Of a stretch of 64,000 nucleotides of DNA, positions 1 to 11,548 are shown piece by piece. This stretch comes from Trachythela sp. YZ-2020 (taxonomy: Eukaryota; Cnidaria; Anthozoa; Malacalcyonacea; Clavulariidae). Under the pieces are notes generated by a model. That model searched no databases and was not told where the DNA came from. It was given only the letters and a program-made list of their open reading frames with translations. The stretch is taken from assembly GCA_016169945.1 (NCBI GenBank), contig JADLSH010000367.1, forward strand, positions 4,090,001 through 4,154,000, written 5' to 3'. Numbering within the stretch: position 1 is the first letter of the stretch; each line of letters starts with the position of its first letter. The translations under genes were made by a program, and so were the position numbers.

Positions 1-349
1 ATATCCTCGCCATTATTGGAAGCGAGAGATGCTGGGGCACAGTGACTATAGGTAATTCAGCTTGCATTTGTCTGCAATCGGCAATCATGGTCACAAAACA
101 ACGTCTTTATACTACAAAGAATTTGGACCAAATTTGTTTAGGCATAATCGAGCATGCACAATCAATCTGATATGCTCCCACATTCACAAGAGAAAGAAGG
201 TTGAATTGAATATTCGATTTACTACAAGGAATTGCCCCATATGTGCTCCCAAATACATCGGTATATCTTAATACCCCAGGGAGCACGCTGCCACGCTTGG
301 CTATTCTCTCCATCCCTTAAATAGCCCCAACGACTTCTTGTTGGTATTA
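1..349. other. No gene seen; probable 3' flank of the LINE remnant
   Basis: Nothing is recognisable. By orientation it would be the C-terminal or 3' untranslated part of the LINE at 350-1625. Only short open frames without family signatures occur. Confidence 0.3.
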
Positions 350-1625
350 TTACTGGTATTTTTCAATTTTCCCCTTTTCCTTGCTGTCTACTCTAGTGTA
401 GAAAGGGCAGGCCACATCCACAACCAGGACTGTTCTCTTTTCTTTGCTCGCGCTCAGAATAACAATATCGGGTTTGTTATACTCTACAAGGTGGTCAGTC
501 TGGATCCGAAAGTCTGCTTTGAGCGTCCTTTCATTATTACTTTCAATGTACTTATTCAAACTGTTCATTTCAATTGTCACGCAATCCTCAATACTGATCA
601 TTCCCCTGCCGCCCTCCGATCTTTTCCAATATAACCTGTCTACATCCGCTTGCGGGTATAAGGCGCGGTAAATCGTAAGCAGTTTCTCGTTTTCCGGTCT
701 GAAGTTCTTCTTTTGTCCAATCGATAATGCCAACACCATACTGCACGACAGAGACAGTTCTAGTGTTCATTGCTTTTATGATGTTCCCTCCGTTTAGTTT
801 GCACTTGAGGATTTTTCTAACACGACGGAAATATTCCTTTTGGACTTTTTGCTTCATCCCACTGTTCTTTATATCATCTACTTGAAGCACCCCGAGGTAC
901 TTGTATCCATCATCGTCACCATTCAGTGCTCGGATTACCTTGTTATCAGGTAAATTTATTCCTTCACAACTTATCAGCTTTCCCCTTTTCATTATCAGGG
1001 TCGCACAGTTTGATATCCCAAACTCCATTCTTAAGTCTTCACTAACAACTCTGACTGCACAAGTGAATCTACCTGGTTCCCATAGATCTCGAGGTCGTCC
1101 ATGAATAATAGATTGTTGATAACTCCATTTCCCTTTCCCAGGTCATAACCGGCCTTATATATAGTACCAACGTTAGCGGGATTAAAGATGTTTACTTATA
1201 AATAATATGGGTGAAAGACTGTCACCTTGGAAAATTCCTCTCTTTATATTCACCTCACCAAGTACTTCATTTCCAGCTGTCAATTCGTTCCACGTACCTT
1301 TTCATATTGTTTTGGAGGAATCCAAACATATTTCGGAACATAACCATGCACTGGATCATCCATAAATGTGGCACCATATCGAATGCCTTCCTGAAATCTA
1401 TCCAACCATTCCGAGGCCTGTTAACCTTCTCTTGCAATTCTTAATTATCATTTTGTCGATTAACACCTGGTCCTTTGTCCCTCTAGAGCCCTTTCGGCAC
1501 CCTTTCTGTTCATCTGGCAATAATTCCCTTTTGTCAAGGTGTTCGTACATTTCATTAGCTAGCAACCCATGAGAATCTTCCACATCACCGGGAGGCAGGT
1601 AATAGGTCTAAAGTTGGTTACTGCA
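350..1625 (-). pseudogene. Decayed LINE reverse transcriptase (R2/R4-like group)
   Basis: Remnant of a non-LTR retrotransposon ORF read right to left. The RT palm starts with a DFRKAFD motif (motif A) near 1355-1385, the catalytic FMDD box is encoded by 1094-1105, and the thumb region with the EFGISNCATLIMKRGK and YKYLGVLQ signatures lies at 850-1030. The distal part with RGMISIEDC follows at about 600-640. The reading frame is broken several times, between 1398 and 1366, around 1050 and around 700, so it is not functional. The style of the RT (FMDD box, CATL..KRG, YKYLGVLQ) resembles R2/R4/Dong-type elements; the clade call is from recall and uncertain. No endonuclease domain could be identified in the flank to base 1. 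Confidence 0.75.
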
Positions 1626-2588
1626 GCTCCCTTTTATAGAAGGACTTGTTTTTTGCGGCTGTGAATAATATTTAAATGCCCAAGATAGTGGAAAGAAAAA
1701 TAAAACTCCACCTGGGTTAATATGGAACTGATTAAACTCCGTAGAAAGAAACGATCGCTTTATCGAAAGGCAAAGAAAGGTAAAAAAGAGAATGTCTGGT
1801 CAGAATATTGCCAATTATATAAATTTCTCAAAAACAAATCGTCCGAAGGAATTATATAAATATACTTGTAGAAGAATGAGTAGTAAATCGAAACCCAAAA
1901 CCTTTTTCGAGGTACGTAAAATCGAAACACAAGATTAAATATAATAATATAATATAATATAATATCGCGATTCAGGTCGATCTTACCAAATTTGTAGGAA
2001 ATGTTTCGCTGAGCCAGTTTTCCGAAACAAAACATATATATCTATTTTATTTGAACATACGGATCGGCATACAGAGCAGAACTACCGAGAGTCAGGTTTC
2101 GCCCATGGCGTGCTGGGCTGCAGAAGCGGACAATGAACAAAATCTGTCGGGGCACAGGCCCAGGCGCGAGATCAAGATGTGTCCTAGGGCCATAACTCAT
2201 CAAATTTGAGGTAATGAAAAATAGAAACTTTCACCAATTTCTTTTCAATTTATACAATTATTCTTGGAAGCGTGGGACGTGACCATGCATGTTTTCCAAT
2301 CACGCGGGGACGTCTATAGTCGTCTAATATATGCTAATGAAGTATCTCTGGCAATGACAGAACTAGATAGAAGATATAGATAGACATAGATATAGATAGA
2401 TAGATATATAGATAGAAAAACTGTATTTAAACACGCTAACCATTGTCAACCTATAAGCTGATTTCCACAAGGGGCGTGTACGATAATAAGATTACAAAAA
2501 TATAGTATAGATGGTGATACAGTATATAGTAAGAAAGTTATATAGGTACAAGAATATAAGGTATAGAAAAACGTATAGTGAAACATAT
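1626..2588. repeat. Gene-free stretch with a TAGA/TA-rich simple repeat at 2364-2417
   Basis: An imperfect tetranucleotide repeat (TAGA with ATAG variants) covers about 2364-2417. The remainder is AT-rich sequence with no coding signature on either strand. Confidence 0.6.
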
Positions 2589-3290
2589 CTATTTACAAAT
2601 CTCTATATCATTCAAAAATGTGAGTTGTGATTTTAGTTTCAAAAGACATGAGGGAGTTGCTCTCCCTAATTTCATTTGGTAAAGAATTCCAAATGTGTGC
2701 CCTGTCAAACACGAAACTTTGTTCCATGCTATTAGTACGTGGCTGTGGTAAGCAAAGAGTACTTTTAATATCTCGAAGTTCATAATTTGTCATTTCATTT
2801 TTGAAAGTGATTTAGGACCCATTTTATTCAACAATTTAAACATCAGTTTTGACTTAGCCTTCATTCTTTCCGTTTTAAGTGACTTCCAGCCTAAAGCATC
2901 TAAAGCAACCTGATGATCTACATCATTGCTCATATTCATTATGATTCGAGCAGGTCTGTTTTGGAGCTTTTGGAGGCGTATTGATTGTGTTTCACCAAAC
3001 ACATCCCATACTTCACAGCAATAAGTAAAGTGTGGGCGAACAATAGAATTATATATAGAAACAAGCGCATCTTTCAAAACAAATTATTTTACGCGACGAA
3101 TAGCTGATATTCCCGATGCTATTTTCTTGCAAACTTTTTCAGTATTATTCTTCCAAGACAAATGCTGGTCGACAGTCACTCCAAGAGTTTTGCAACCGTA
3201 AACTTGTCTAATTGGTTTGTTTTCAATGGTAATGTTTGGCTGCATATTTGAAACACTTTTTATCATTGGTTTAGATCAAATTAACTAGTA
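2589..3290 (-). pseudogene. 3' end of a CR1/Jockey-type LINE ORF2
   Basis: Three successive frames on the minus strand give the conserved end of a LINE reverse transcriptase. First comes the thumb region with KTLGVTVDQHLSWKNN and a helical IASGISAIRRVK (3084-3266). The HFTYCCEVWD block with LQKLQNRPARII follows (2790-3077). The C-terminal HIWNSLPNEIRESNSL block comes last (2608-2793). The palm with the catalytic aspartates is absent, so this is a 5'-truncated copy, which is usual for LINEs. Frameshifts near 3080 and 2790 show decay. Confidence 0.8.
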
Positions 3291-4352
3291 AATTCAGTTT
3301 TAATTTAGCTACATTTAAACTTAGTTTATTGGCAATTAACCATTTCCACTAGTTATTCTAGTGATAGTTCTCTGTTTTAACATTTTCGAACGTACTAAAT
3401 TTCCACAGGTTCTTCTTAGTAATCCATTCATAAATCTTCTTGATCATATATTCATATAGCAACTTTATAGTTGATGAAAGCACTCTTTCGAGTACGTTGG
3501 AATAATGTTTCATAAAATTATTAAAAATCTTAATCGCTGGTAATCTCTAAATCTTCCGGATGTATTTGACGCATTTTCTACGTTGCTAGTAACAAGCATA
3601 ATTATAACTAACGTTTTGTCTCTTTTCACTTCCAAAAGTACGTGATATCTGTATTACACCCACGCAGTCCCACGTTGTAGAAAACTTATCAGACTTGAAC
3701 TGTAAATGGTATCAAATTGATATCGAAACGTCGTTCAACAAATATATTCTTATTATCATGAGCTCTCATTTTTGTCTCCAAACTAGTAACTCTAGGTTCA
3801 TCGAAAGATTATCTGTTGGTAGTATCATCGTTTGCTTCTACTGCAAGATGAACCGAGTTGTAAATTAGAAGTAAAATATTGTCTATGTCATGTTTATGTT
3901 GTTTTTAAATTGTCAAAATAATTCTAAATACTAAAATTCTAAGTACTAGAATATAGGGATCACCAACATTATTTTCGCCGTTAAATAATTTAAAAGCTGA
4001 AATAATGGCTATTATGCCATATTAAACTGCAATTGACATTGTTGTTATAGCAACAGCAAGTTACGTTCATATCTACAACTAAATGACTGTGCTAAACTTC
4101 AGTTCCATTTTAAAAACAATAGGGAGCATGAACCATGCTCCTGACCTATATGGAATAAACATTTCTCACATAAACAGTAATGGAAGTGCAATGAAAAATT
4201 TCAATCTTCCAAGTTTTTCGGTAATTATCGGTTGCATTAATGTATAATTATCAGTCAATGACTTCATTTAACTATACACTCAGGATCTCTTGAAATTAAA
4301 ATTCGCTAAATTGAAATTAGCATTGCCGTCAAACAACTTATTGTATTCAATT
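3291..4352. other. No gene seen; contains a dispersed repeat at ~4085-4242
   Basis: AT-rich sequence without recognisable coding exons. About 150 bp (4085-4242) reappear with good similarity at 29828-29969, sharing the stretch TCTCACATAAACAGTAATGG, so this is a dispersed repeat of unknown type. Confidence 0.5.
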
Positions 4353-4490
4353 CACACATGGGTATAATTAATAAAAACTTGAACTGTGTGTTAAGAACGA
4401 ATTCAGAAGCTTTTTGTCTTCGTTTGAGGCCTGTTTAACATGTTGCGCTGTTTCATATGACTAGAAATTTTTATTAATATCCCATGTGTG
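4353..4490. repeat. Short inverted-repeat element
   Basis: The left arm begins CACACATGGGTATAATTAAT and the right arm ends ATTAATATCCCATGTGTG, giving arms of about 28 bp around a short loop. It has the size and shape of a MITE. No target-site duplication could be set with confidence. Confidence 0.45.
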
Positions 4491-4937
4491 TAAAACCGTT
4501 TGTTTTTACGCATTTCGTGATTCAAAAGCGATAATGGTTTTCAACATATAATGGTTTTCGATAATGGTTTTTGGGACACCCTGTATAATTATAAAATGCA
4601 CAGTAAGGCTTGTAATTGCTTGTAAGCGAAATATATTGGTATTTATAACCCAACAGGCAACATGCCTTGCCAGACAAGTATAAACCGCAAGGTTTCACTC
4701 ACTGTTTGAAATATTATTGGAGAAAACCACGGGGGTCAAAACATTGACTAAGGTACGTATTTCGCCTACACTATCACCATGACAAATGAATGTTTATACA
4801 GCTATATAATGTGACAAGGTTCTTGTTGTGTAAAATTATATTCTTGACTCACAAGTAACAAAGTATTTTCCGTCATCCGGCCAGTTAACAGAACAAACTT
4901 CGATTTCAGGCATGCTTTCGCTCGCTTTAAGTAAATA

Positions 4938-5163
4938 GCGAGTTTACGATTGACGACGCGGTGTGCGAAGACGCCGTAGAACCAAAAAGAAAAATATGAA
5001 AACTCACCTTAAAACATACTACGTTGTCAACACGACGTAGAATTGGAAAGATTGCGTTTCGTAGTGCAATAAGACGCCGCGGGAAAAAGTGAAGACACCC
5101 CAAACGCACTACTCTTCAGTCCTCTTGCGGCGTCTTCGCACACCGCGTCAATCGTAAACTCGC
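4938..5163. mobile_element. MITE with ~40-bp terminal inverted repeats
   Basis: The ends are near-perfect inverted copies beginning GCGAGTTTACGATTGACG and continuing through CGCGGTGTGCGAAGACG. It is flanked on both sides by TA, which would fit a Tc1/mariner-type target. A second, outer inverted repeat (TTTCGCTCGCT at about 4916-4926 and 5186-5197) brackets it, so the MITE may have landed inside another foldback element. Confidence 0.65.
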
Positions 5164-5575
5164 TAATAAATCGGCAAATGCAGAGTAGCGAGCGAAAACA
5201 TGTGCGATGTATCTCAAATTTCGATTTGCCTAATGGCGTAATGCGAAGAAATAGAAAGAATGACTATTTATCGATCCTCGTATGGAGGTTTGTAACGCCA
5301 TGCACTCTACTCTCTAGTGAAAGTGTTGAAACAGTCACTAATCTCTTATTTATTTATTTATTAAAAACATTTGCAAGTACACGTCTATAAACTCTATGAA
5401 TTTACATATGATGCCTTCTATAATTATAAAATACAGTTTGCCTTTACTAAAATATTGAAAATTAAGTTTGAATAAATTAAATTTTATATTCTACTTAAAT
5501 TTCGGCTGCCATTTGTTTAAGGGGAGGTTCTACCTATTATTCAGATGAATTTAATAGGGTTGGGGTTGATAGTGG

Positions 5576-6360
5576 CAACCGAGGTGATTAAAAGTGGAGT
5601 TATAAGGCACCAGCTTAGCAAGTTATGCCAAAATTTCTCTTTACTGTGCAATAACTAAAAACAAAAATTTAGTTGTAAACAACCCTTTTCTCTTTTGTAG
5701 GTGACTAGTGATACATTTTTCATTAAATTTTCTTCATCACTTTCGAGCTTGATGTAATGTTAAGTGCATATTCACATCTTGCAATGAGAAGCAACTGCAA
5801 CTTCAATGTAAAATTCAACATTGTGGCCTCAAAGTGGTAAGAGGCACAAAGTAGATGTTTAGCACCTGATTGTTTCAATTGCTTAAGATTGTTTGTCTAG
5901 AGATATCCTTTTCTCAGCCGGCTCCTCCTGACTCAAAGTTTCTTCACATAACACGAATTGTTATTACAGCTGTATGCTTTTTCTCTTTCTCAGACAGTCG
6001 CCTATCAGCTGTTCTCAGACTGTTTTTATCACTTGCTGCCGAACTTTCCTCCATCTCCATGCAGAATGCCCTTTGCACCTTCAACGATTTTTCTCCTCTA
6101 ACAAAATGAAATTTTCTCCTCTCTAATGCTTCTTTCACAGGCACAGCCGTACATTCTTATCTCCATGATGTTTGTGTTTGTGACACCGAGAGCAGGCCAA
6201 TTGTTGGTTCGATTCATTTGCTCTTTTGTGTCTTTTTTTATTTTCTTTTGTAGTACAGGGGTCTGTGCCGATTTCATGGACAGAGGTGCAAACATACCTA
6301 AAAACAGAGGCAAGCAATCATCGCCTTGTGTTAGATGTTCCCGTTGCTGCACATCGCCAT
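5576..6360. other. Copy-A-specific insertion, content unknown
   Basis: Absent from copy B, where sequence equivalent to 5575 and 6361 is adjacent near 31553. No coding domain, TIR or target duplication was recognised in it. Confidence 0.5.
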
Positions 6361-7927
6361 TGGGTACAGGGCGTAAAGCTGATAGTATTAAAAATCCAAT
6401 CTACATCTTTCATTAGAGACACTTTGCTATTTTCACCTGGTTAGCATGTATAAATTAAACTGGGCATTGTTTTTAGGAAACAATATATTGACAATCTTTA
6501 AATACATGTAAGTATATATATATTATTTATATGATATGATATACACATAATTATAAACGTCCTATTTTACCGACATACTTAGGGTGCATGTGAGGCAGGA
6601 CGCCATTACTCTGCAATTTGATCAATTGAAGTATACGACCCCCAATGACCTAACGCTGTAAAGAACTTCTTCGTTCTGCCTCGTTCTTTAAAAAATCCCT
6701 TTAAATTTTCTCCTGGTACTTCAATTGATCCCTCCAATTAAGCGATTTCGTTAAGATAAAGTGCCGTGTTAGAATTAAAAAGACAAACTTGTCCCTCACC
6801 TGTGCCCTTATACGTTGTGCCGTTGTTTATAAGTTAGCTTCCCACGCCAGCCGAATATATATTATAGTCATTATACATGCCATAATTTGCCATTGACGAT
6901 TGATCCTTGCGCTCGTATAAAGCTAGTTTATTAACAGAGATAAAGTATTTGACACAAAAATAACATTCCTAAGATACAAGATGTAAGAGGGACAAGGGCA
7001 GAAAGACCATTGAGAAGTTTCTACTTTGATCATTTTTTAGTCCTCTCTGTCTGATTTTGACAGGTGAACAATGCCCATTAACGACGCAAATATGACAAGA
7101 AACATCTCAGTTATCATATGTGATGAGAGGTAAGGTTATTCGAGAGATAATTGATAGTCCTTCAACCTAGCTCTAGTCTGAAATGTTATCTTATTCGACA
7201 TGCAACTAAGAATTTACAAATTGTCAGTGCGTGCAGGATGAGAAATTATTTCCATTTTATTTGACTGTTCATTAATAAATTATGGGGTAATCATAAGAAC
7301 TGAAAACATAATGGAAATAGGTCAGTAATTGAAACATCAATTACATTCTCAATGCTGATTAGAATTTCAACTGCATGTCTTAATTGCTTTAGCTATATAT
7401 AAATAAAACTGACAATAGATTTAATTGTCATGGATTAATTTACTGCATGAACTCGACAGAAATCCGTGCTATATATAAGAACCTTAGTAATCGGCCAATA
7501 AGGCAATTAACAGTAAATATATATGGTGCAAAGGTAGTCATGCTCTATATATTACTGACGCCACAGATTTATCGTTTTCACTTTTCGCCTTGAATGGAGA
7601 TTGAAAAAGTCACATATTTTTGGCCATAATCAGCATTAATGATTTATAGCGGTTTATGATGGTATTCAAATGTACAAATCCCATTTTCCCACCCTCCTAT
7701 AACAGAAGTATCTGCATTTTTGAAACTCTTGTTAGCAGGAAACAATTTTCTTTGCAACACCTACCTCAAAATCAGTAAATTAACTAAATATAGTTGTCTC
7801 TTTCTTGGCAACCCTCTTAATATCTTCTTCATGTCTTAATTCGTCAATTAAATTGATTTTATCTCGATCTAATACGCGGCTATTTTATCTTTTTAGACAC
7901 ATCTTTCAAATAGATGCAAACGAATCT

Positions 7928-8815
7928 ATGGAAAACATCGAAGCTTTTCTAGCTGGGATCACAGAAAAGAATACTTGTCTTCACACATTGCACATCTGGG
8001 AGCTTATCATGCTCATATGTCTTATGGTATTGGGTATATCATTCAATGGCTTTATCTTGCTCACGTTTTCTCAGTTGCCAAAGATACGAAATTTTACCAA
8101 TCATTTTGTCGCAAGTTTGGCGTTGGCTGACATTCTTATGGTTATTTTTAGTCCAATTCTCTTTCTTTTACTGTTTCTTGAAAAAATTGAATTTGAACTT
8201 GGTGAAGCTGTTCGCTTGAACTCCAATATATTTTGTTCATTGGCATCTATGTTCAGTTTTGCTTGCATTAGTGTGGACAGAATGCTGGCCATTGCAAAAC
8301 CACTGTACCATCGAACTTTACCGCGATCACGTTGCATAAAGGTTATTGGCTTTATTTGGATCTTTTCTATAATAGGGACATTTCTTGATTATATCTTAAG
8401 TGATTTTGTGGGCACTTTTATCATAACCTGTTTGAATTTTTGTGTTGCGTTTGTCATTCCAACAGTAATCACTATCATTTCATATGCTATCATTGCAAAA
8501 GTCGTTCTTGGTAGACGAAGAGGAGATCTTCAGGCAGCAGATCAGTCAGATCATGACGGAAACAATCGGAGACACGCCATCAGAATAACAGGGAAGATTT
8601 CGATGGTAATTCTACCTGGTATTGTCATCTGGAGCATTTTCTGGATCCAACTTTTTATAAAGGTTGTCTATGGAGAAAATATGTTTTCTCACACGTTTAA
8701 TGAGGCAATTGGTATGATTCCAGTTATAACAGCGGTTGTAAATCCACTGATTTTTATAGCGATGACAACAGATTTCCGCAATCACTTAGTCAAGTCAGTT
8801 TGTCGCCGAGCTTAA
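7928..8815 (+). CDS. Class A rhodopsin-like GPCR, copy A
   Basis: Seven-transmembrane receptor of 295 aa in one coding exon, expected in the plasma membrane and coupling to G proteins. Family landmarks: Asn40 in TM1, Asp68 in TM2 (SLALAD), Cys103 at the start of TM3, a D-R-M (117-119) in place of DRY, Trp144 in TM4, Pro178 in TM5, and N-P-L-I-F (272-276) in place of NPxxY. The C-tail is only about 15 residues, ending VCRRA. The frame is open upstream of 7928 but has no ATG. A TTTTAG splice-acceptor-like site at the same position in all three receptors of the window suggests a non-coding 5' exon, so 7928 is the chosen start. Oddity: the TM6 motif reads FWIQ, with Gln241 where copy B and the third receptor have Pro. 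The ligand is unknown; the layout resembles the large cnidarian sets near melanocortin/adenosine-like receptors. Confidence 0.88.
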   Translation: MENIEAFLAGITEKNTCLHTLHIWELIMLICLMVLGISFNGFILLTFSQLPKIRNFTNHFVASLALADILMVIFSPILFLLLFLEKIEFELGEAVRLNSNIFCSLASMFSFACISVDRMLAIAKPLYHRTLPRSRCIKVIGFIWIFSIIGTFLDYILSDFVGTFIITCLNFCVAFVIPTVITIISYAIIAKVVLGRRRGDLQAADQSDHDGNNRRHAIRITGKISMVILPGIVIWSIFWIQLFIKVVYGENMFSHTFNEAIGMIPVITAVVNPLIFIAMTTDFRNHLVKSVCRRA

Positions 8816-9654
8816 ATTGATTTGGGTAAATCAACTATAGGACTGTGCTTTGTTCTATACTAATATACTACTCGGAACTGTCCTAAGCTTTTAATTTAAA
8901 AACGATCTTATAGCCAAGTCTGGTGTTTCTAGCGAAGGTTATTCAATGTTAGTGGTAGCCAAACATCTACTTAAAACTATAAATTTGCTACAGGTGACAA
9001 AAGATTAGATCTCGCACCTTCATGGATCACTTTGTAGACCATATAGCCCGGCTCTTTTACTCTCTGGTCATCTGGTGACAAATTAAACTGCAACATTACT
9101 GAGGCTGAGCTATCCAACCTACGCCACAGAGATTGGTTGGAGTCAATTTAGGTGCACGATTTTTTTCCCTGAAGACTTCACGCCGATCATGAAGGATTTC
9201 TATTCACAGTCATCTTCAAAGATATGAAAAACATTCGCATAATCATTCTGTTATTATCATGCATGACAATGTAGAAGACACCTAAATTATAATTGTTGTC
9301 TCGAGAAGGATTCGCCAACTCTTAGCCATTTTCCCACCTACAAGATCTCATTTTTGTTGTATATATATATATATATGTGGGGTTGCAGTGTTTTACTCTA
9401 GCCTATATTTTCTGTAAGAAGGTGTTACTGGTTCTGCCCTAGGATGCTTGTTTTTATTCGAATATATGCTTTGTTGAGCAAGCAATCTTTTCCCTCCTTT
9501 GACTTTGTCGTTTTGATCCTTTTGTTTTACCATTGTGTATTTAGTTCAGCTTCAAAGATTCTTATTATTCAGTTGAGATCTTTAATCCCGTTGCCTTCCG
9601 TACTCTCCTAATGTTTTTTTTCTTTCATAACGCATTCAAAACTAATGTTTTCAC

Positions 9655-10671
9655 CATAGATATAGGAGACATAGCAGGGCCTTTTTTAAGAAATCGTTAG
9701 TGGGGAGGCCATCATCGAAAGGGGACGTAACAAGTAGATGGTGTATTACAGGTGTGGGAAGCTGAAGGGGTGTCTGGGGGTCCTCCCCAGAAAATGTTTG
9801 TATTTTTGAGTCTCTGTGGCTTGATTTCCTGCATTTTCAGAGACAATTTTTGATATTTCCCATCTAAACGGAGCCAGGTTTTGTTGTGAGAATACCATAA
9901 CTTTCCTCTAAACTTTTTTCCCCTTTTTTGCATATATTTTGGACAAAAGGGACCTTCACTGGGGGGGCCAAAATAGCTTACTGCGGGGCCAACATGGGGG
10001 CTGGGGGGGCTTTGGTCCCTCCAGTACATTAGTTAAAAAAGGCCCTGAGAGATAGATTGCTGACTCGAGGTCATGGCACGCGCCAACATGAAGAATTCAA
10101 AATGGCGGCTGAACCGGTCAAAACATCAAGTGACGACCTAGTCAACGTACGTCGCTTTCAGCAACGTTCACGAAAAGATACTTCTTTTAATATGTTTATT
10201 GCCCTTGTGGACGTATAAACATATCAATTTGACAGGGAAAATAATACAAATTACCTTCGATTCATGCTGATTTAAGTTCGGCGAAATCACATATTTAGGC
10301 CGCCAGCTCGTATTTTGTTTAGAAATAATCCAAGAATAACTCTTTCAACTTTCTATTAGACATCATTGCTCCAAAGGGCAAAAATATTGCAAAACGTCAA
10401 TCCGTGAGCTCACTGAAACCAGCCAAATGTTTGTTATCAGTCCAAAGAAAAACCGTCCACAACACGTCTATATTGAATACACTCCACGGTAATGTGAAAT
10501 TAATGCTGTTATTATCTAGCAAATGCTCCCATTAAGCTTCGTTCATCGAGTCACTTGAGGCGCCATCATACAAAATGGCTGCTCAACCGGTCAAATTTTG
10601 TTTGAATTTTGGCGCATTTGTCAATATAGTGACGTATTACGAGTCAGCAATCTATGTCTCCTATATCTATG
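9655..10671. mobile_element. hAT-like non-autonomous element with 8-bp TSD
   Basis: Both ends carry CATAGATATAGGAGACATAG as an inverted repeat, extending through ATTGCTGACTCG once the inner insertion is discounted. The flanks are GTTTTCAC at 9647-9654 and 10672-10679, an 8-bp duplication. The uninserted site is present once at 36436-36443 in DIRS copy B. No transposase frame is left inside. Confidence 0.85.
9675..10047. mobile_element. Nested hAT MITE (373 bp)
   Basis: Starts CAGGGCCTTTTTTAA and ends TTAAAAAAGGCCCTG. The flanking 8-mers AGACATAG (9667-9674) and AGAGATAG (10048-10055) differ at one base, fitting an 8-bp hAT duplication. It interrupts the left TIR of the surrounding element, so it is the younger insertion. 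Confidence 0.8.
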
Positions 10672-10815
10672 GTTTTCACACAACGCATTCTAGTATGCAA
10701 ACTTTGCCAGACCTGTTCATGTATTTGAGTCAGTTTGAACCCGCGGGTTTGGGCCTCAGAAGTCAATTTCAATCATGCATGAGGAGACAATAATTATATT
10801 TGTGTCTGATTTTAC

Positions 10816-11139
10816 GGCCTTAGTAGGCTTCTTGACTTGGGCCTGAGGAGGGGTATTTATTGATGCATGAGAGGCCTGTTTAGGCAATAATTTTAATCTA
10901 TATATTCAATTATACGGCCTGAGTAGGCAAAACGTTGTTATTCCCTTGTCTTGGCGGTCTGAGAAGGCAGTTTCATTTATGCATGAGGGGCCTGAGTAGG
11001 CAATGATTTTTGTCTGCTTATTTCATCACAACTTGAGTAGGCAAGCGCTGTTGTTTAGTCCAGTACAGTGACGTCTTCTGTTGTGTTATTCAATCTATTG
11101 GCTATATATATATTTGTTTGCAGGCCTGAGTATAGGCAA
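10816..11139 (+). repeat. Recurring GGCCTGAGTAGGC motif in the DIRS leader
   Basis: About eight copies or variants occur at irregular 25-90 bp spacing: 10816, 10840, 10873, 10916, 10954, 10989, 11031 and 11123. Each is a small dyad (GCCT, 4-nt gap, AGGC) and is often followed by CAA. Copy B retains two, near 36465 and 36834. Confidence 0.65.
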
Positions 11140-11548
11140 GCTGTTGTTACTTCAGATCAGGCCTCACAAGTCAGTGCGAGGCGCCCATTTTTGCATATTA
11201 ATAAGGCCTCATCGATTTCCTTCCCTCTAACTCTAAGATGCTTCGAATTTCCCATTCCCATGGCAGTATAAATACTCGATAGTATAAATATTTTTGTCCG
11301 CACCCTAGATTTGTTCTCTTTTATCCCTTTTTCGGCATAATTTCCCCCTATCTGCGCTTCTAGACAGATGATCCTGTTGGCGTCCTAGCTGCCCGAATTA
11401 AAGCCTTAGAAGAAGCCAACGCACAGACCACGCCATCCGTTAGTTCTCTCCTTACTAGAATTACCGCCCTTATGGCTTCTGCAGAGTCGAAGATTTTGAT
11501 AAGTATGATGCTCTCGCCTTAATTGACCAGCTTGCCGCGTCAGCAAAA

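Noticed and set aside
4560..4600. Right end of a mariner-like element (GGGACACCCTGTATA)
   Set aside because: Only one end was seen; no matching left end or transposase within reach.
7805..7927. N-terminal extension of GPCR copy A
   Set aside because: The open frame begins with TTG, not ATG, contains no ATG before 7928, and holds an acceptor-like site. The equivalent stretch in copy B is also without ATG.
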